NCBI GenBank assembly: GCA_964517115.1
Contig: CAZFBE010000011.1
Span: 1 to 30,581, forward strand
Direction: 5' to 3'
Length of the DNA: 30,581 bases
From: UBA6624 sp964517115 [NCBI: uncultured bacterium]
GTDB lineage: Bacteria > UBP7 > UBA6624
This document shows positions 14,294-22,116 of the stretch, in pieces (within the stretch, counting starts at the first letter, position 1; every line of letters begins with the position of its first letter). The position numbers and the translations under genes were made by a program. Under the pieces are notes generated by a model that saw nothing but the letters and a program-made list of their open reading frames with translations, searched no databases and was not told the origin of the DNA.

Positions 14294-16623
14294 TTGCAAT
14301 TGCAATCAAACTTCCAGGCTTTGTTTTTTTTCTGTTTTTTGACATTGGAAAACAAAAGCTCAAGAACTTTCGAGGCTTCTTTTACCGAAAGCTGATCCAC
14401 CGTCTTTTTTTCCAATTTCAAACACCCCAAAGCTTTTTTTGGCGTGATGTCCAAAGTGCTGCAGAGTTTATTCACGGCATTCAATTGTCTTTTTGTGAGT
14501 TTTGTTTCTTTGCCGGGGATGTCGGGAAGGGAGAGAAGGTTTTTTATCATCTTTGCAGCATCCCCTATTTCAAGTTTGTCCAGATTCTTTGGAATCAGCT
14601 TGTCAGCTCCCTCCTTTTTTTCCCCAAGGCTCACAATAAAGTCAACCTGTTTTTTTGTAGCGGGTCTTTTGATTCCTTTCTTTTTAGATTCTTCGTTTGC
14701 CCAGTCTGAAAACTTTTCATCCTCCATCGTGAATCCAATAATTTTCATTCCTGCTTTTTTTGAGATTGTTTTCAACCTGTCATCAAGATCGTTTTTTGAT
14801 AAAAATTCCCCCATTAAATCCTGAAGGATGTCCTGAGTGCCTTTGTCTTCTGCAAAAGACTCAATCATCTTTTTCCAAAAATTCTTATTTTTAACCGCAT
14901 AAGGGAACATTTTTGTCTCCAGGAAGTTTTTTTGAGATGGGGTTATCTGTTTGTTTGTTCTGTCTTGTAAGTCTTTAAAGTAATTTCTAGTCATGCCCCA
15001 TATGGGTTCAGGCCTAGAGCCATTTTCAATTTGGTCAAGCAAACCCTCAAAACTTTTTGTAAAGTCGGGGTTAAAGAGATGTCCAGCATCTTTGTTTCCC
15101 CAGCTTGCAGCGACCTTCATCACCTCTGGGGCTATTGGCTGAGGGAAGATGTTACCTTTTTCAACTTTGACATACTCTCTTTCGCTTAGCTTCTCAACAG
15201 TTGGGACATATGTTGAGGGACGGCCTATTCCAGTATCTTTCATCTTTTGTATAAGCGTGTACTGTTTAAACCTTGCAGGGGGTTTTGTTTCTTTTTCCAT
15301 TAATCCGTATGGTTTTTTTGCAGACATTTCATCGAGGCTTTTCCCTTCTGCAAGTTCAGGAATTTTGTCCGGTTTTTTCCCATAGACTGCTTGGTATCCA
15401 GAAAATGTAATGTAAGTTTGTTTTGCTACAAAATCTACTTCTCCATTTAGGGAAGCTAAAAATGTAAATGATTTATGCTTTGATGCTACCATTTGACTTG
15501 CGATTGTTCTTTTTAAAATCAGATCATAAATTCTTTTATTTGACTCAAGTCCACCAGGGTTGTTTTTGAGCGTTGTAGCCCTTATTGCCTCATGTGCATC
15601 TTGAATCTTCGGACCGGATTTCGATGACTTGAGATTTGTTGGCGAAAGGTGATCTTCCCCAAATACGGTCTTTATATTTTTGATTATTAAAGATTTAAAG
15701 GATGGGTTGATTCGGGTTGAATCAGTTCTCATGTAGGTTATTAGCCCCGATTGATATAGTTTTTGAGCTCCAGCCATTGCCGCTTTTGGGGATATCCCTT
15801 GATTCCCAGCAGCCTGAATGAAGGTGTCTGTGGAAAAGGGCAAGGGTGCTTTTGAGGTTCCATTTTTTGATTTTACTTTTTGTAAAACCAACCCTCCCTC
15901 CTTTTCTAAAAGCCTTTCAATCGCTTTAACTTCTTGGTGGTTTTTTGTCTGGTGCTTATTTTTTTTGTAGGGTTTCTGAAAGACAGCTTTAAAGAGAAAA
16001 TTATTTGCAAGTATATGAAATTCGTAATATTTTTCAGGTTTGTGAGCATTGATTCTGTCTTCTCGTTCAAGAACAAAACCCAGGGTTGGTGTTTGAACCC
16101 TTCCCATGCTCAAGCCTCTTTTTTTCAACTTGCGAAGAGATCTTTGCAGGTAATTGGATGCACCAAATCCAACAAGCCTGTCCATAAAGGTTCTGACAAG
16201 CGCACTCCAAACCATATGCATGTCGATGGAACCGTCCCGAAGAGCCTCCTTGAGGGAATCCTGTATTGCGTTTGGGGTTATTTCTTGGAAAACCATTCTT
16301 TTTATAGTTGCTAATTTTCCCAGAAGTTCAGAAAGCCGCCAAGCTATAAGCTCCCCTTCTCTATCAGGGTCAGTTGCAACATAGATGGTTGTTATCTTTT
16401 TCTTTTTTATTGTTTGTTTTGCTTCTTTTATGAATTTCGTAGCTCTATCATTTATGAATATCCATTTTGGTTCCGGAAGGCTGTCTCCATCTGATTTTGT
16501 CAAGTCTGCTTTCTCATCAATTTTCTGGATGTGACCGTAACAGGACTTAACCACATATTTTGCCCCTAGGTACTTTTGAATAGTTTTGGCTTTTGCTCCA
16601 GATTCAACTATTACTAAATTCAT
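14290..16623 (-). CDS. topA: DNA topoisomerase I
   Basis: This type IA topoisomerase of 777 residues relaxes negative supercoils. The Toprim domain holds IVESGAKAKTI (Glu7) and TDPDRE (84-89). The conserved GRVQTPTLG segment follows, and the active-site Tyr297 lies in LITYMRTDSTR. GIGRPSTY is present further on. The C-terminal 4-Cys zinc fingers of E. coli-like enzymes are missing. Instead, the last ~125 residues carry two related segments, ATKKQVDFIVSLGE (from 655) and LTKRQLNAVNKL (from 709), each followed by a helix with an A-K-I/L-L pattern. The ATG overlaps the mazG stop as ATGA. Confidence 0.95.
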   Translation of the reverse strand: MNLVIVESGAKAKTIQKYLGAKYVVKSCYGHIQKIDEKADLTKSDGDSLPEPKWIFINDRATKFIKEAKQTIKKKKITTIYVATDPDREGELIAWRLSELLGKLATIKRMVFQEITPNAIQDSLKEALRDGSIDMHMVWSALVRTFMDRLVGFGASNYLQRSLRKLKKRGLSMGRVQTPTLGFVLEREDRINAHKPEKYYEFHILANNFLFKAVFQKPYKKNKHQTKNHQEVKAIERLLEKEGGLVLQKVKSKNGTSKAPLPFSTDTFIQAAGNQGISPKAAMAGAQKLYQSGLITYMRTDSTRINPSFKSLIIKNIKTVFGEDHLSPTNLKSSKSGPKIQDAHEAIRATTLKNNPGGLESNKRIYDLILKRTIASQMVASKHKSFTFLASLNGEVDFVAKQTYITFSGYQAVYGKKPDKIPELAEGKSLDEMSAKKPYGLMEKETKPPARFKQYTLIQKMKDTGIGRPSTYVPTVEKLSEREYVKVEKGNIFPQPIAPEVMKVAASWGNKDAGHLFNPDFTKSFEGLLDQIENGSRPEPIWGMTRNYFKDLQDRTNKQITPSQKNFLETKMFPYAVKNKNFWKKMIESFAEDKGTQDILQDLMGEFLSKNDLDDRLKTISKKAGMKIIGFTMEDEKFSDWANEESKKKGIKRPATKKQVDFIVSLGEKKEGADKLIPKNLDKLEIGDAAKMIKNLLSLPDIPGKETKLTKRQLNAVNKLCSTLDITPKKALGCLKLEKKTVDQLSVKEASKVLELLFSNVKKQKKNKAWKFDCNCK

Positions 16624-17012
16624 TTTTTCTTTTTAGCCTCCTCTTTTTTCACCCTTTCCCAGATTTCCAAAACATCTTCTGCGTTTTTTGCATTTTCGTT
16701 TCCAAACACATGTGGATGCCTGTCAAAATACTTTTTATAAAGTTTGGAAAGTTGTGATTTTATAGCAACCCCTTCCTCTTCAAGGCATATGAGCAACATC
16801 AATGAGTTGAAAAAAACATCCAAGGTTTCTTCAATTCTTTCTTCCCCCATCCCTGCATCATCTAATTCTTTCAATTCTTCTTTCAGAAAGCCAACATAGT
16901 TGTCAAAATTTTGCTCTCTATCCCAAGGGCATCCATCGGGGCTTCTCAAATAACAGAACAATTCGTAAACAGAATCAAAAGGTCTTTCACGGTTAAATTC
17001 AACTTTTTTCAT
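16620..17012 (-). CDS. mazG: MazG-family nucleotide pyrophosphohydrolase
   Basis: This single-domain MazG of 130 residues hydrolyses NTPs or dNTPs to NMP and PPi as a house-cleaning enzyme. Signature RSPDGCPWDREQNF near the N-terminus, the metal-binding EELKE (45-49) and ETLD (62-65), and the C-terminal RHPHVFG are all present. The E. coli protein has two tandem domains (263 residues), so this is the short form. ATG 17012 is chosen; an in-frame GTG at 17018 adds two residues. It is the first gene of the long minus-strand array, 37-43 bases from a divergent gene, and a -10-like TAATAC lies 8 bases before the ATG. Confidence 0.92.
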   Translation of the reverse strand: MKKVEFNRERPFDSVYELFCYLRSPDGCPWDREQNFDNYVGFLKEELKELDDAGMGEERIEETLDVFFNSLMLLICLEEEGVAIKSQLSKLYKKYFDRHPHVFGNENAKNAEDVLEIWERVKKEEAKKKK

Positions 17013-17020
17013 ACGCACAC

Positions 17021-17026
17021 GTATTA
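17021..17026 (-). promoter_or_regulatory. Possible -10 element for the mazG-led array
   Basis: TAATAC on the minus strand ends 8 bases before the mazG ATG (17012). A TTGCTT about 18 bases further upstream could serve as -35. Spacing would put the transcript start at or next to the start codon. Assigned by eye only. Confidence 0.35.
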
Positions 17027-17055
17027 TTTATTTTAGAGTTAGAAAAGCAAAAACA

Positions 17056-18630
17056 ATGAAACAAAACAAAAAATCCAATATTTTCAAAATGTTATTTTCG
17101 GTTTTGGTTGCTTGGTTTTGCTACACCCTGGACTGGGGTGGAGGGTATCTTTTATCAAAAATTCCAACAGGTTTTTCAAAAGGGGAAAATTTAAAATTAC
17201 AAGGGAACCCGCTAAAAGGGTTTTCCCTTTCGGGGAGTATTTCATTTGAGAATTTTGAATTTTTATTTACCGAACCTACAAGTATTTCAGACTCCTTCTT
17301 CAGGATCCCTGAGTCGATTGCCGTTGCAAACTGTTTAATCAAATCCAATACAGATTTTCTTGATTTAAAGATGCCACAGGCTTTTTTTGTTGCTCCGAAG
17401 TTGCTGATGTCAAATACCTGCAAAATACAAATCACACTTAGTGAGGATTCAAAAAATCAACTACAAGCAGATTATCTGGAGGCAAGAGTTAGTGGAGAGT
17501 GGGACCTTTTAGGAGAAAATGGGTATATGAAAATACAAATGAATTCAAAAGAATCAATACATGCATCATTTGAAAAATCCCATGCTGTTGGGATAAAGGC
17601 ACAAATTAACAAACAAAGCAAATGGTGGAGTATTTTTGGCTTTTACCCAGGCCTCGGAGATTTGAATGTTGATTGGGAAAGAGGAACGGGAAGTTTTGTT
17701 TTAGACAATCTGTCTTTGTCTCAGTCCCAAGATATAAAAGTCATGGGCTCAATTAACCAGGATGGGGATTGGTCAGCAATCATTCCCCTTCAGCCAGGCG
17801 GGTTGGTTGGGCTGAAGTCAGACAATAACGATTTGAGTGGAAGTTGGGAGGGGGTTGAGTGGAGAGGTTTTTTTGGGAGCCTAAGCCCCCTGCTTGATGT
17901 TTTCCTAGGGGCAGAGGGTATATTTTTACTGCAAGAAGGGTTATTAACGGTGACCCCGGGCGAAGGAGAATACTTTCACGAAATCCAACTGAGCGAATTG
18001 CCTTCGGGAATTTTGGCAAATAAAAATACAAAAAATTTTGAATTTTTCTCATGGGGTTTGGGGGAAGGAGGGGTTGTTAGTGTTGATTTTGAAAATTTTT
18101 CTTGGCTCCTGAGCAAGCCAGCTAACTGGTGGCCAAGGGGTATTTTTGATGGATTTTTGAAGATCGACCCCAAGGATGGAACAAGGGGGGAGGTTCGAAT
18201 TACAGGCCCAGCTTCAATGCAATTAATGAATGAAGATTCGCAATTAGATTTATTCGAGATAGATTTTCAGGAAGTTCAAAAAGAAGCCTACAGAGGGGAC
18301 TCTTTGTTATTGAGACTTTCGGACCCTGAATTGGTGCTGCTTGCTGAAGATTTTTATTTTTCAGAAGAAAAAGGAATTTTGGCCAAGGGAAAGGTTGCGA
18401 CAACCTCAAGTTCAATAGTTAAGTTTTTTGGCCAAGAGGTTATTGGGCTTATTTCTCTTTTTGCAGGACCTGATCACGAAAGCCAGATTTTCCAAATCCC
18501 TGTTGAAATTTCTGGCACTACGAAAGACCCTAAGATATCAATGTCGGGAATGCCGCTTAGATGGGAGCTTTGTCCGTCATTGACAATGTTGGATTGTTTG
18601 GAAAAGAGAGCGAAACAGAGCCCAAATTAA
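17056..18630 (+). CDS. AsmA-like membrane-anchored protein
   Basis: This 524-residue protein has a short basic N-terminus, one hydrophobic segment (MLFSVLVAWFCYTLDWGGGYLL) and a long, beta-rich, Gly/Ser/Asn-rich periplasmic region. The C-terminus has FQIPVEISGTTKDPKISMSG, a pattern typical of AsmA/TamB/GspN-like proteins (PV-V-G----P-I). Proteins of this class bridge the inner and outer membranes and help move lipids or assemble outer-membrane components. The gene diverges from mazG with a 43-base gap and precedes a smaller protein of similar architecture. I rank AsmA-like above a GspN-like secretion component because no other secretion genes are nearby. Confidence 0.6.
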   Translation: MKQNKKSNIFKMLFSVLVAWFCYTLDWGGGYLLSKIPTGFSKGENLKLQGNPLKGFSLSGSISFENFEFLFTEPTSISDSFFRIPESIAVANCLIKSNTDFLDLKMPQAFFVAPKLLMSNTCKIQITLSEDSKNQLQADYLEARVSGEWDLLGENGYMKIQMNSKESIHASFEKSHAVGIKAQINKQSKWWSIFGFYPGLGDLNVDWERGTGSFVLDNLSLSQSQDIKVMGSINQDGDWSAIIPLQPGGLVGLKSDNNDLSGSWEGVEWRGFFGSLSPLLDVFLGAEGIFLLQEGLLTVTPGEGEYFHEIQLSELPSGILANKNTKNFEFFSWGLGEGGVVSVDFENFSWLLSKPANWWPRGIFDGFLKIDPKDGTRGEVRITGPASMQLMNEDSQLDLFEIDFQEVQKEAYRGDSLLLRLSDPELVLLAEDFYFSEEKGILAKGKVATTSSSIVKFFGQEVIGLISLFAGPDHESQIFQIPVEISGTTKDPKISMSGMPLRWELCPSLTMLDCLEKRAKQSPN

Positions 18631-18641
18631 ACAATTATGTA

Positions 18642-18647
18642 CATAAT
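18642..18647 (+). promoter_or_regulatory. Possible -10 element before the 265-residue protein
   Basis: CATAAT lies 8 bases before the ATG at 18656 and no Shine-Dalgarno is present. It resembles the hexamer-to-start spacing at other gene heads in this window. Weak evidence by itself. Confidence 0.25.
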
Positions 18648-18655
18648 AAATACAT

Positions 18656-19453
18656 ATGCCTAAAAGAAAAAAGTACAAAAAAAGAGGGAAAAAGACAAAA
18701 AAGACCTTTTTGCCAGTTACTTTACTAGTTGTATTTTTCCTCTGGGCCTTGCTCCCCCACTTCCTGGGTCGGGGAGTTGACATCAGCGGTTTTGAGTATG
18801 GTTCTGCTGATGGAACCTTGCTTACTGGAGCAACCCTGAACGATGTTTTTTACAGAAATAAAAATATTGAAATTTTTTTACCAGAAGTTGAGATAAATGG
18901 CGCTGCACCGTTTGGAAGCCCGTTTCAAATTTCTTCAGCCAATGGGGAGGCAACTCTTTCAGGCAGGGTCAACAACCTCGATGCTGTTAATTTAGAGTTA
19001 GAAATTCAGCCCCTTATCACGGATTTGAAGTTGGTTCAGGCAAGTTTCATGGGAGGGGAGGTTTTTGTTGTTGGCAAGGGGAGAATTTATAATTTTGAAA
19101 AAAAGAATGGCGCACCCATAACCTTTTGGGATTGTTTATTGGTGGCAACAACCCCCGAAGGGCTCAAAATTGCTGAAGGGGTCTTGCAAATGCCTCTTGA
19201 AAGTCATTTAGCCAGGTGGAAACTTCCAGAAGACGCTATTGACGGAACTGCTGGAGAGGTGGTGGATGCAATTTCGGGATGGTTTGCAAAACAGGTTGGG
19301 AAGTTAATGAAAGACTATATATTCCTTGAACTCGAGGCAAACCCCAAATTGGAACTTACGAGAGTTTCACACATCTCGACAAAGGAAATACAGAAAGAAA
19401 GCATAAGGGATTCCTGGGATCTAATATGGTCCAAACACAGTGGGGCCTGTTAA
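18656..19453 (+). CDS. Hypothetical TamB/AsmA-like anchored protein
   Basis: This 265-residue protein has a highly basic N-terminus (MPKRKKYKKRGKKTKKTF), one transmembrane helix (LPVTLLVVFFLWALLPHFL) and a periplasmic portion. GFEYGSADGTLLTGATLNDV followed by VFYRNKNIEIFLPEVEI is reminiscent of the N-terminal repeat of TamB (G-L--G--L-DV-Y-----I---V). It lacks the long beta-helix. It follows the AsmA-like gene after 25 bases, and its 3' end overlaps tsaD by 14 bases. No Shine-Dalgarno is visible at the ATG. Function unknown; envelope biogenesis is a guess from architecture and neighbour. Confidence 0.65.
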   Translation: MPKRKKYKKRGKKTKKTFLPVTLLVVFFLWALLPHFLGRGVDISGFEYGSADGTLLTGATLNDVFYRNKNIEIFLPEVEINGAAPFGSPFQISSANGEATLSGRVNNLDAVNLELEIQPLITDLKLVQASFMGGEVFVVGKGRIYNFEKKNGAPITFWDCLLVATTPEGLKIAEGVLQMPLESHLARWKLPEDAIDGTAGEVVDAISGWFAKQVGKLMKDYIFLELEANPKLELTRVSHISTKEIQKESIRDSWDLIWSKHSGAC

Positions 19454-20447
19454 AACAAAGTGTATTTTAGGGGTTGAAACCTCTTGTGATGACACTGCGG
19501 TGGCTTTATTCAAAAATGGCGAAATCGTAGCTTTCCAAAAGAGGTCACAAATGATTCACTCAAGTACAAAAGGGGTGATCCCTCAAATTGCAGCCAAAGA
19601 GCATTTTGAACAAATAAATCATTTGTTTGAAAACTGTTTAGAAGAAGGGATGGTCACATCAGAAAACATAAGCTCTATTGGGGTGACATGTGGTCCAGGG
19701 CTTATAGGGGCTCTTGCTGTTGGTGCATCTTGGGCGGCTGGACTAGGGGAATCTTTAAGAATCCCTGTTTACGGGGTGAACCATTTAGAAGGGCATGTTT
19801 TTACCCTTTTTTTATCAGAAGAAAAACCAAAATCTTTTCCGATTCTTGTTTTATTGGCTAGCGGAGGGCATACTATGCTTTTGAATTGGTCGTATCCAGA
19901 TGCTTTTAGATGCATCTTCAATACACGAGACGACTCCGCAGGAGAAGCATTCGATAAAATTGCAAGAATTCTTGGCTTGGGTTTTCCCGGGGGCCCAGAC
20001 ATAGAGCTTCATGCTGAAAAATCTAAAAATAAAAAAAGATACAGGTTTACAGTTCCAATGAGAAACAGGTCAGGATTTTCTTTTTCGGGTTTAAAAACAG
20101 AGGCCAGAAAGAAAATTGAAGAATCAAAAAATCTAAATATAGATGATTTTTGTGCCAGTTTTCAGGACACGGCTTTCAAGCATCTCCTGGAGCAAACTTC
20201 AAAAGAGTTGCGTTCGGGAAGCTACAAAGGTCTTGGATTGGTTGGAGGAGTTTCTGCAAACAAAAGACTAAGAAGCGAATTTGAACATCTTGCCAAAAAG
20301 CATTCATTGCAGTTTGTTGTGCCACCCTTAAAGCTTTCAACCGACAACGGCGTTATGCCAGCCATTGTTGCAGAAAAGATGAGCCGGGGTGAAATCAAAG
20401 CTAAAAAATTGTCGAAAATCTTTTCACGATTTACATCTTCAGAATGA
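19440..20447 (+). CDS. tsaD: tRNA N6-adenosine threonylcarbamoyltransferase TsaD
   Basis: TsaD transfers the threonylcarbamoyl group to A37 of ANN-decoding tRNAs, working with TsaB and TsaE. The 335-residue protein shows the ASKHA fold: ILGVETSCDDTAVALF at the N-terminus, the metal-binding HLEGH (His115/His119), VLLASGGHT, and the late STDNGVMPA motif. The start is a GTG at 19440 inside the end of the previous gene. No better start exists upstream of the conserved ILGVETS. The stop overlaps the thiE-like start as ATGA. Confidence 0.95.
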   Translation: MGPVKTKCILGVETSCDDTAVALFKNGEIVAFQKRSQMIHSSTKGVIPQIAAKEHFEQINHLFENCLEEGMVTSENISSIGVTCGPGLIGALAVGASWAAGLGESLRIPVYGVNHLEGHVFTLFLSEEKPKSFPILVLLASGGHTMLLNWSYPDAFRCIFNTRDDSAGEAFDKIARILGLGFPGGPDIELHAEKSKNKKRYRFTVPMRNRSGFSFSGLKTEARKKIEESKNLNIDDFCASFQDTAFKHLLEQTSKELRSGSYKGLGLVGGVSANKRLRSEFEHLAKKHSLQFVVPPLKLSTDNGVMPAIVAEKMSRGEIKAKKLSKIFSRFTSSE

Positions 20448-21085
20448 ATAATGTTTTTCCTAGCATCCTCTTGATTTGGCCAGGGAAGAAGGAAGTTGAC
20501 AAAGAGTTATTGGAAGGATTGTTTCGAAAAGGACTTACCTTTATTGAATACAGGCCGCATAAACAAGAATCCCGAAAAAGGATAATCCAGAATTTAAACA
20601 TTCTTAAAAAAATATTCCCCATGGTGATGATTAACAACCATGTTGACCTGATGGAATTTTCTGACGGGGTTTGGGTTGGGGAAAAGGACATGTCGATCCC
20701 AGAGGTAAAAAAAAGGTTTTGTTTTGAAAAATACAAGATAATTGGGAAAACAGTCAAAACAGAGAAGCAACTTTCTTTTGCAACAAGGCATCAAGCTGAC
20801 GTAATTGGGGTTGGCGCAGTTTTTCAAAGCCCAACAAAAAGAGAGGCAGCTATGACAGATTGGCCAATTATTGAAAAAATAATCCAAAAATCAAAGATGC
20901 CAGCATATCTTGTTGGGGGGATTGATGCTTGTAATTTGAATTTATTTTTAAAAAACCATCGGTTAAGGCAATTGAGGGTGGCGGTATCTTCCGGCATACT
21001 TGAATCAGAAAATCCAGTAGCTTCTTTTGTAAAATTGAGAAAATTAATAAAAAATTACAAAAGCCCAATAGAATCGTCCAATTAA
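20444..21085 (+). CDS. thiE: Thiamine-phosphate synthase-like protein
   Basis: This is a TIM-barrel protein of 213 residues in the ThiE/TenI family. MINNHVDLMEFSDGVWVGEKD matches the ThiE segment LINDRVDLA--ADGVHLGQ-D (shown as INNHVDL and DGVWVGEKD). IIGKTVKTEKQL, then DVIGVGAVFQSPTKRE match the IGvS, aDYig-Gpvf-T-TK segments, and YLVGGID is the conserved GGI. True ThiE condenses HMP-PP and thiazole phosphate. Several usual positions differ (HLGQ is WVGE), so a TenI-like or divergent role is possible. The ATG overlaps the tsaD stop. Confidence 0.7.
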   Translation: MNNVFPSILLIWPGKKEVDKELLEGLFRKGLTFIEYRPHKQESRKRIIQNLNILKKIFPMVMINNHVDLMEFSDGVWVGEKDMSIPEVKKRFCFEKYKIIGKTVKTEKQLSFATRHQADVIGVGAVFQSPTKREAAMTDWPIIEKIIQKSKMPAYLVGGIDACNLNLFLKNHRLRQLRVAVSSGILESENPVASFVKLRKLIKNYKSPIESSN

Positions 21086-21089
21086 CATC

Positions 21090-21668
21090 ATGACCGATCC
21101 TTACAAATGTTTAAACCTCCCGCTAACAGCAACTTTGATGGAGGTAGAAAAATCCAGATTTCAGTTGATTGAAGAAATTGAAGAAGATGGATATGGCCCT
21201 GGAAACCTAAAATATCGTGAAATAATCTGGAGTGCTGAACTTCTCAAGGATCGAGAAAGGCGAGCTGGTTATGAAAAAGTTATCTTGTCCAGTGCGCTCA
21301 ACAACGTCAAAGGCTTGGAAGTCGATGATTTAAGGATTTCGTTACTGGATGAGCTCAAGCCGGTTTTAACCATTGATCAGTATTTGGCAATTATCAACGA
21401 AGATGTTTCGGGGGTTGATTTTTCATTTTGTTTTTTCTCAATAGATGAACACATGGATGCGGGGAGAATGCTCGCTGCATTTTTAACATTGCTTCAGGTC
21501 CATGGGGCTGTAAGCGACGACGATCTCAAGCCAAGAATCCTATTTAAAATTTCAGATTTTTTCTCAAGAAGGTTAGGAAATAGAACCTGGGAAAAAGTTT
21601 TTTTGAAAAAATTAATTAAAGAATATCCAAAAAGCAGAGAAGCACTACGTGCCGAAGATCTTTTATGA
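21090..21668 (+). CDS. Degenerate J-domain-like protein
   Basis: This 192-residue protein starts like a DnaJ J-domain: DPYKCLNLPLTATLMEVEKS, then the helix ending REIIWSAELLKDRERRAGYEKV, matching the helix III/IV pattern of J-domains (A---L-d---R--YD). The catalytic HPD tripeptide that stimulates DnaK is absent; the loop reads IEEDGYGPGN. The rest (about 75-192) is helical with no recognised motif. It may be a J-like adaptor that no longer stimulates DnaK. It lies 4 bases after the ThiE-like gene and converges with the VOC gene, overlapping by 6 bases. Confidence 0.6.
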   Translation: MTDPYKCLNLPLTATLMEVEKSRFQLIEEIEEDGYGPGNLKYREIIWSAELLKDRERRAGYEKVILSSALNNVKGLEVDDLRISLLDELKPVLTIDQYLAIINEDVSGVDFSFCFFSIDEHMDAGRMLAAFLTLLQVHGAVSDDDLKPRILFKISDFFSRRLGNRTWEKVFLKKLIKEYPKSREALRAEDLL

Positions 21669-22091
21669 TGTTTTGAAAATTTCTGAATCTTGCTTAAAGG
21701 CTTTGAATTCAAGCGCATTTCCACATGGGTCTAAAAAAAACATTGTCGCCTGTTCTCCAGGGAGGTTTTTGAACCTTGTATAAGGTTTTATTATGAAATG
21801 AACACCTTTTTTCTCCAACCTCAAGGCTAGTTTTTTCCAATCAGGCATATTCAATATAATCCCAAAATGTTCTGTAGGGACATTTTTGTTATCAACCTTA
21901 TTCTTTTCTCGTTCAAGGTTCTTTTGAGTTACCAGGTGGGCAACAACTTGGTGGCCGAAGAAATTAAAGTCAATCCACTTGTCACTACTTCTTCCAACCC
22001 CACAACCCAAAATCTCTGTGTAGAATTTTTTTGTTTTTTCGAGGTCATGCACAGGGAATGCTAGATGAAAAGGCCTAACGGTTTTGTTCAC
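21663..22091 (-). CDS. VOC (glyoxalase/bleomycin resistance) family protein
   Basis: This 142-residue protein has one VOC fold made of two paired modules. FHLAFPVHDLEKTKKFYTEIL is the usual opening (H followed by V-D---s--FY), TEHFGIIL starts the second module, and FFLDPCGNALEFKAF is the typical end. The three candidate metal ligands are His9, the His of TEHFG and the Glu of ALEFK. The substrate cannot be told; the family includes lyases, dioxygenases and resistance proteins. GTG 22091 is chosen because it starts the domain cleanly and is preceded by TATAAT at 7 bases. An upstream start would overlap the divergent M48 gene. Confidence 0.88.
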   Translation of the reverse strand: MNKTVRPFHLAFPVHDLEKTKKFYTEILGCGVGRSSDKWIDFNFFGHQVVAHLVTQKNLEREKNKVDNKNVPTEHFGIILNMPDWKKLALRLEKKGVHFIIKPYTRFKNLPGEQATMFFLDPCGNALEFKAFKQDSEIFKTS

Positions 22092-22098
22092 TTGTTCG

Positions 22099-22104
22099 AT
22101 TATA
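22099..22104 (-). promoter_or_regulatory. Consensus -10 (TATAAT) for the VOC gene
   Basis: TATAAT on the minus strand is followed by exactly 7 bases and then the GTG start. This places the expected transcript start on or next to the start codon, so the mRNA would be leaderless. No Shine-Dalgarno is present. A weak -35 (TTCAAT) lies 18 bases upstream. Confidence 0.5.
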
Positions 22105-22116
22105 GTTAGAAAGAAT

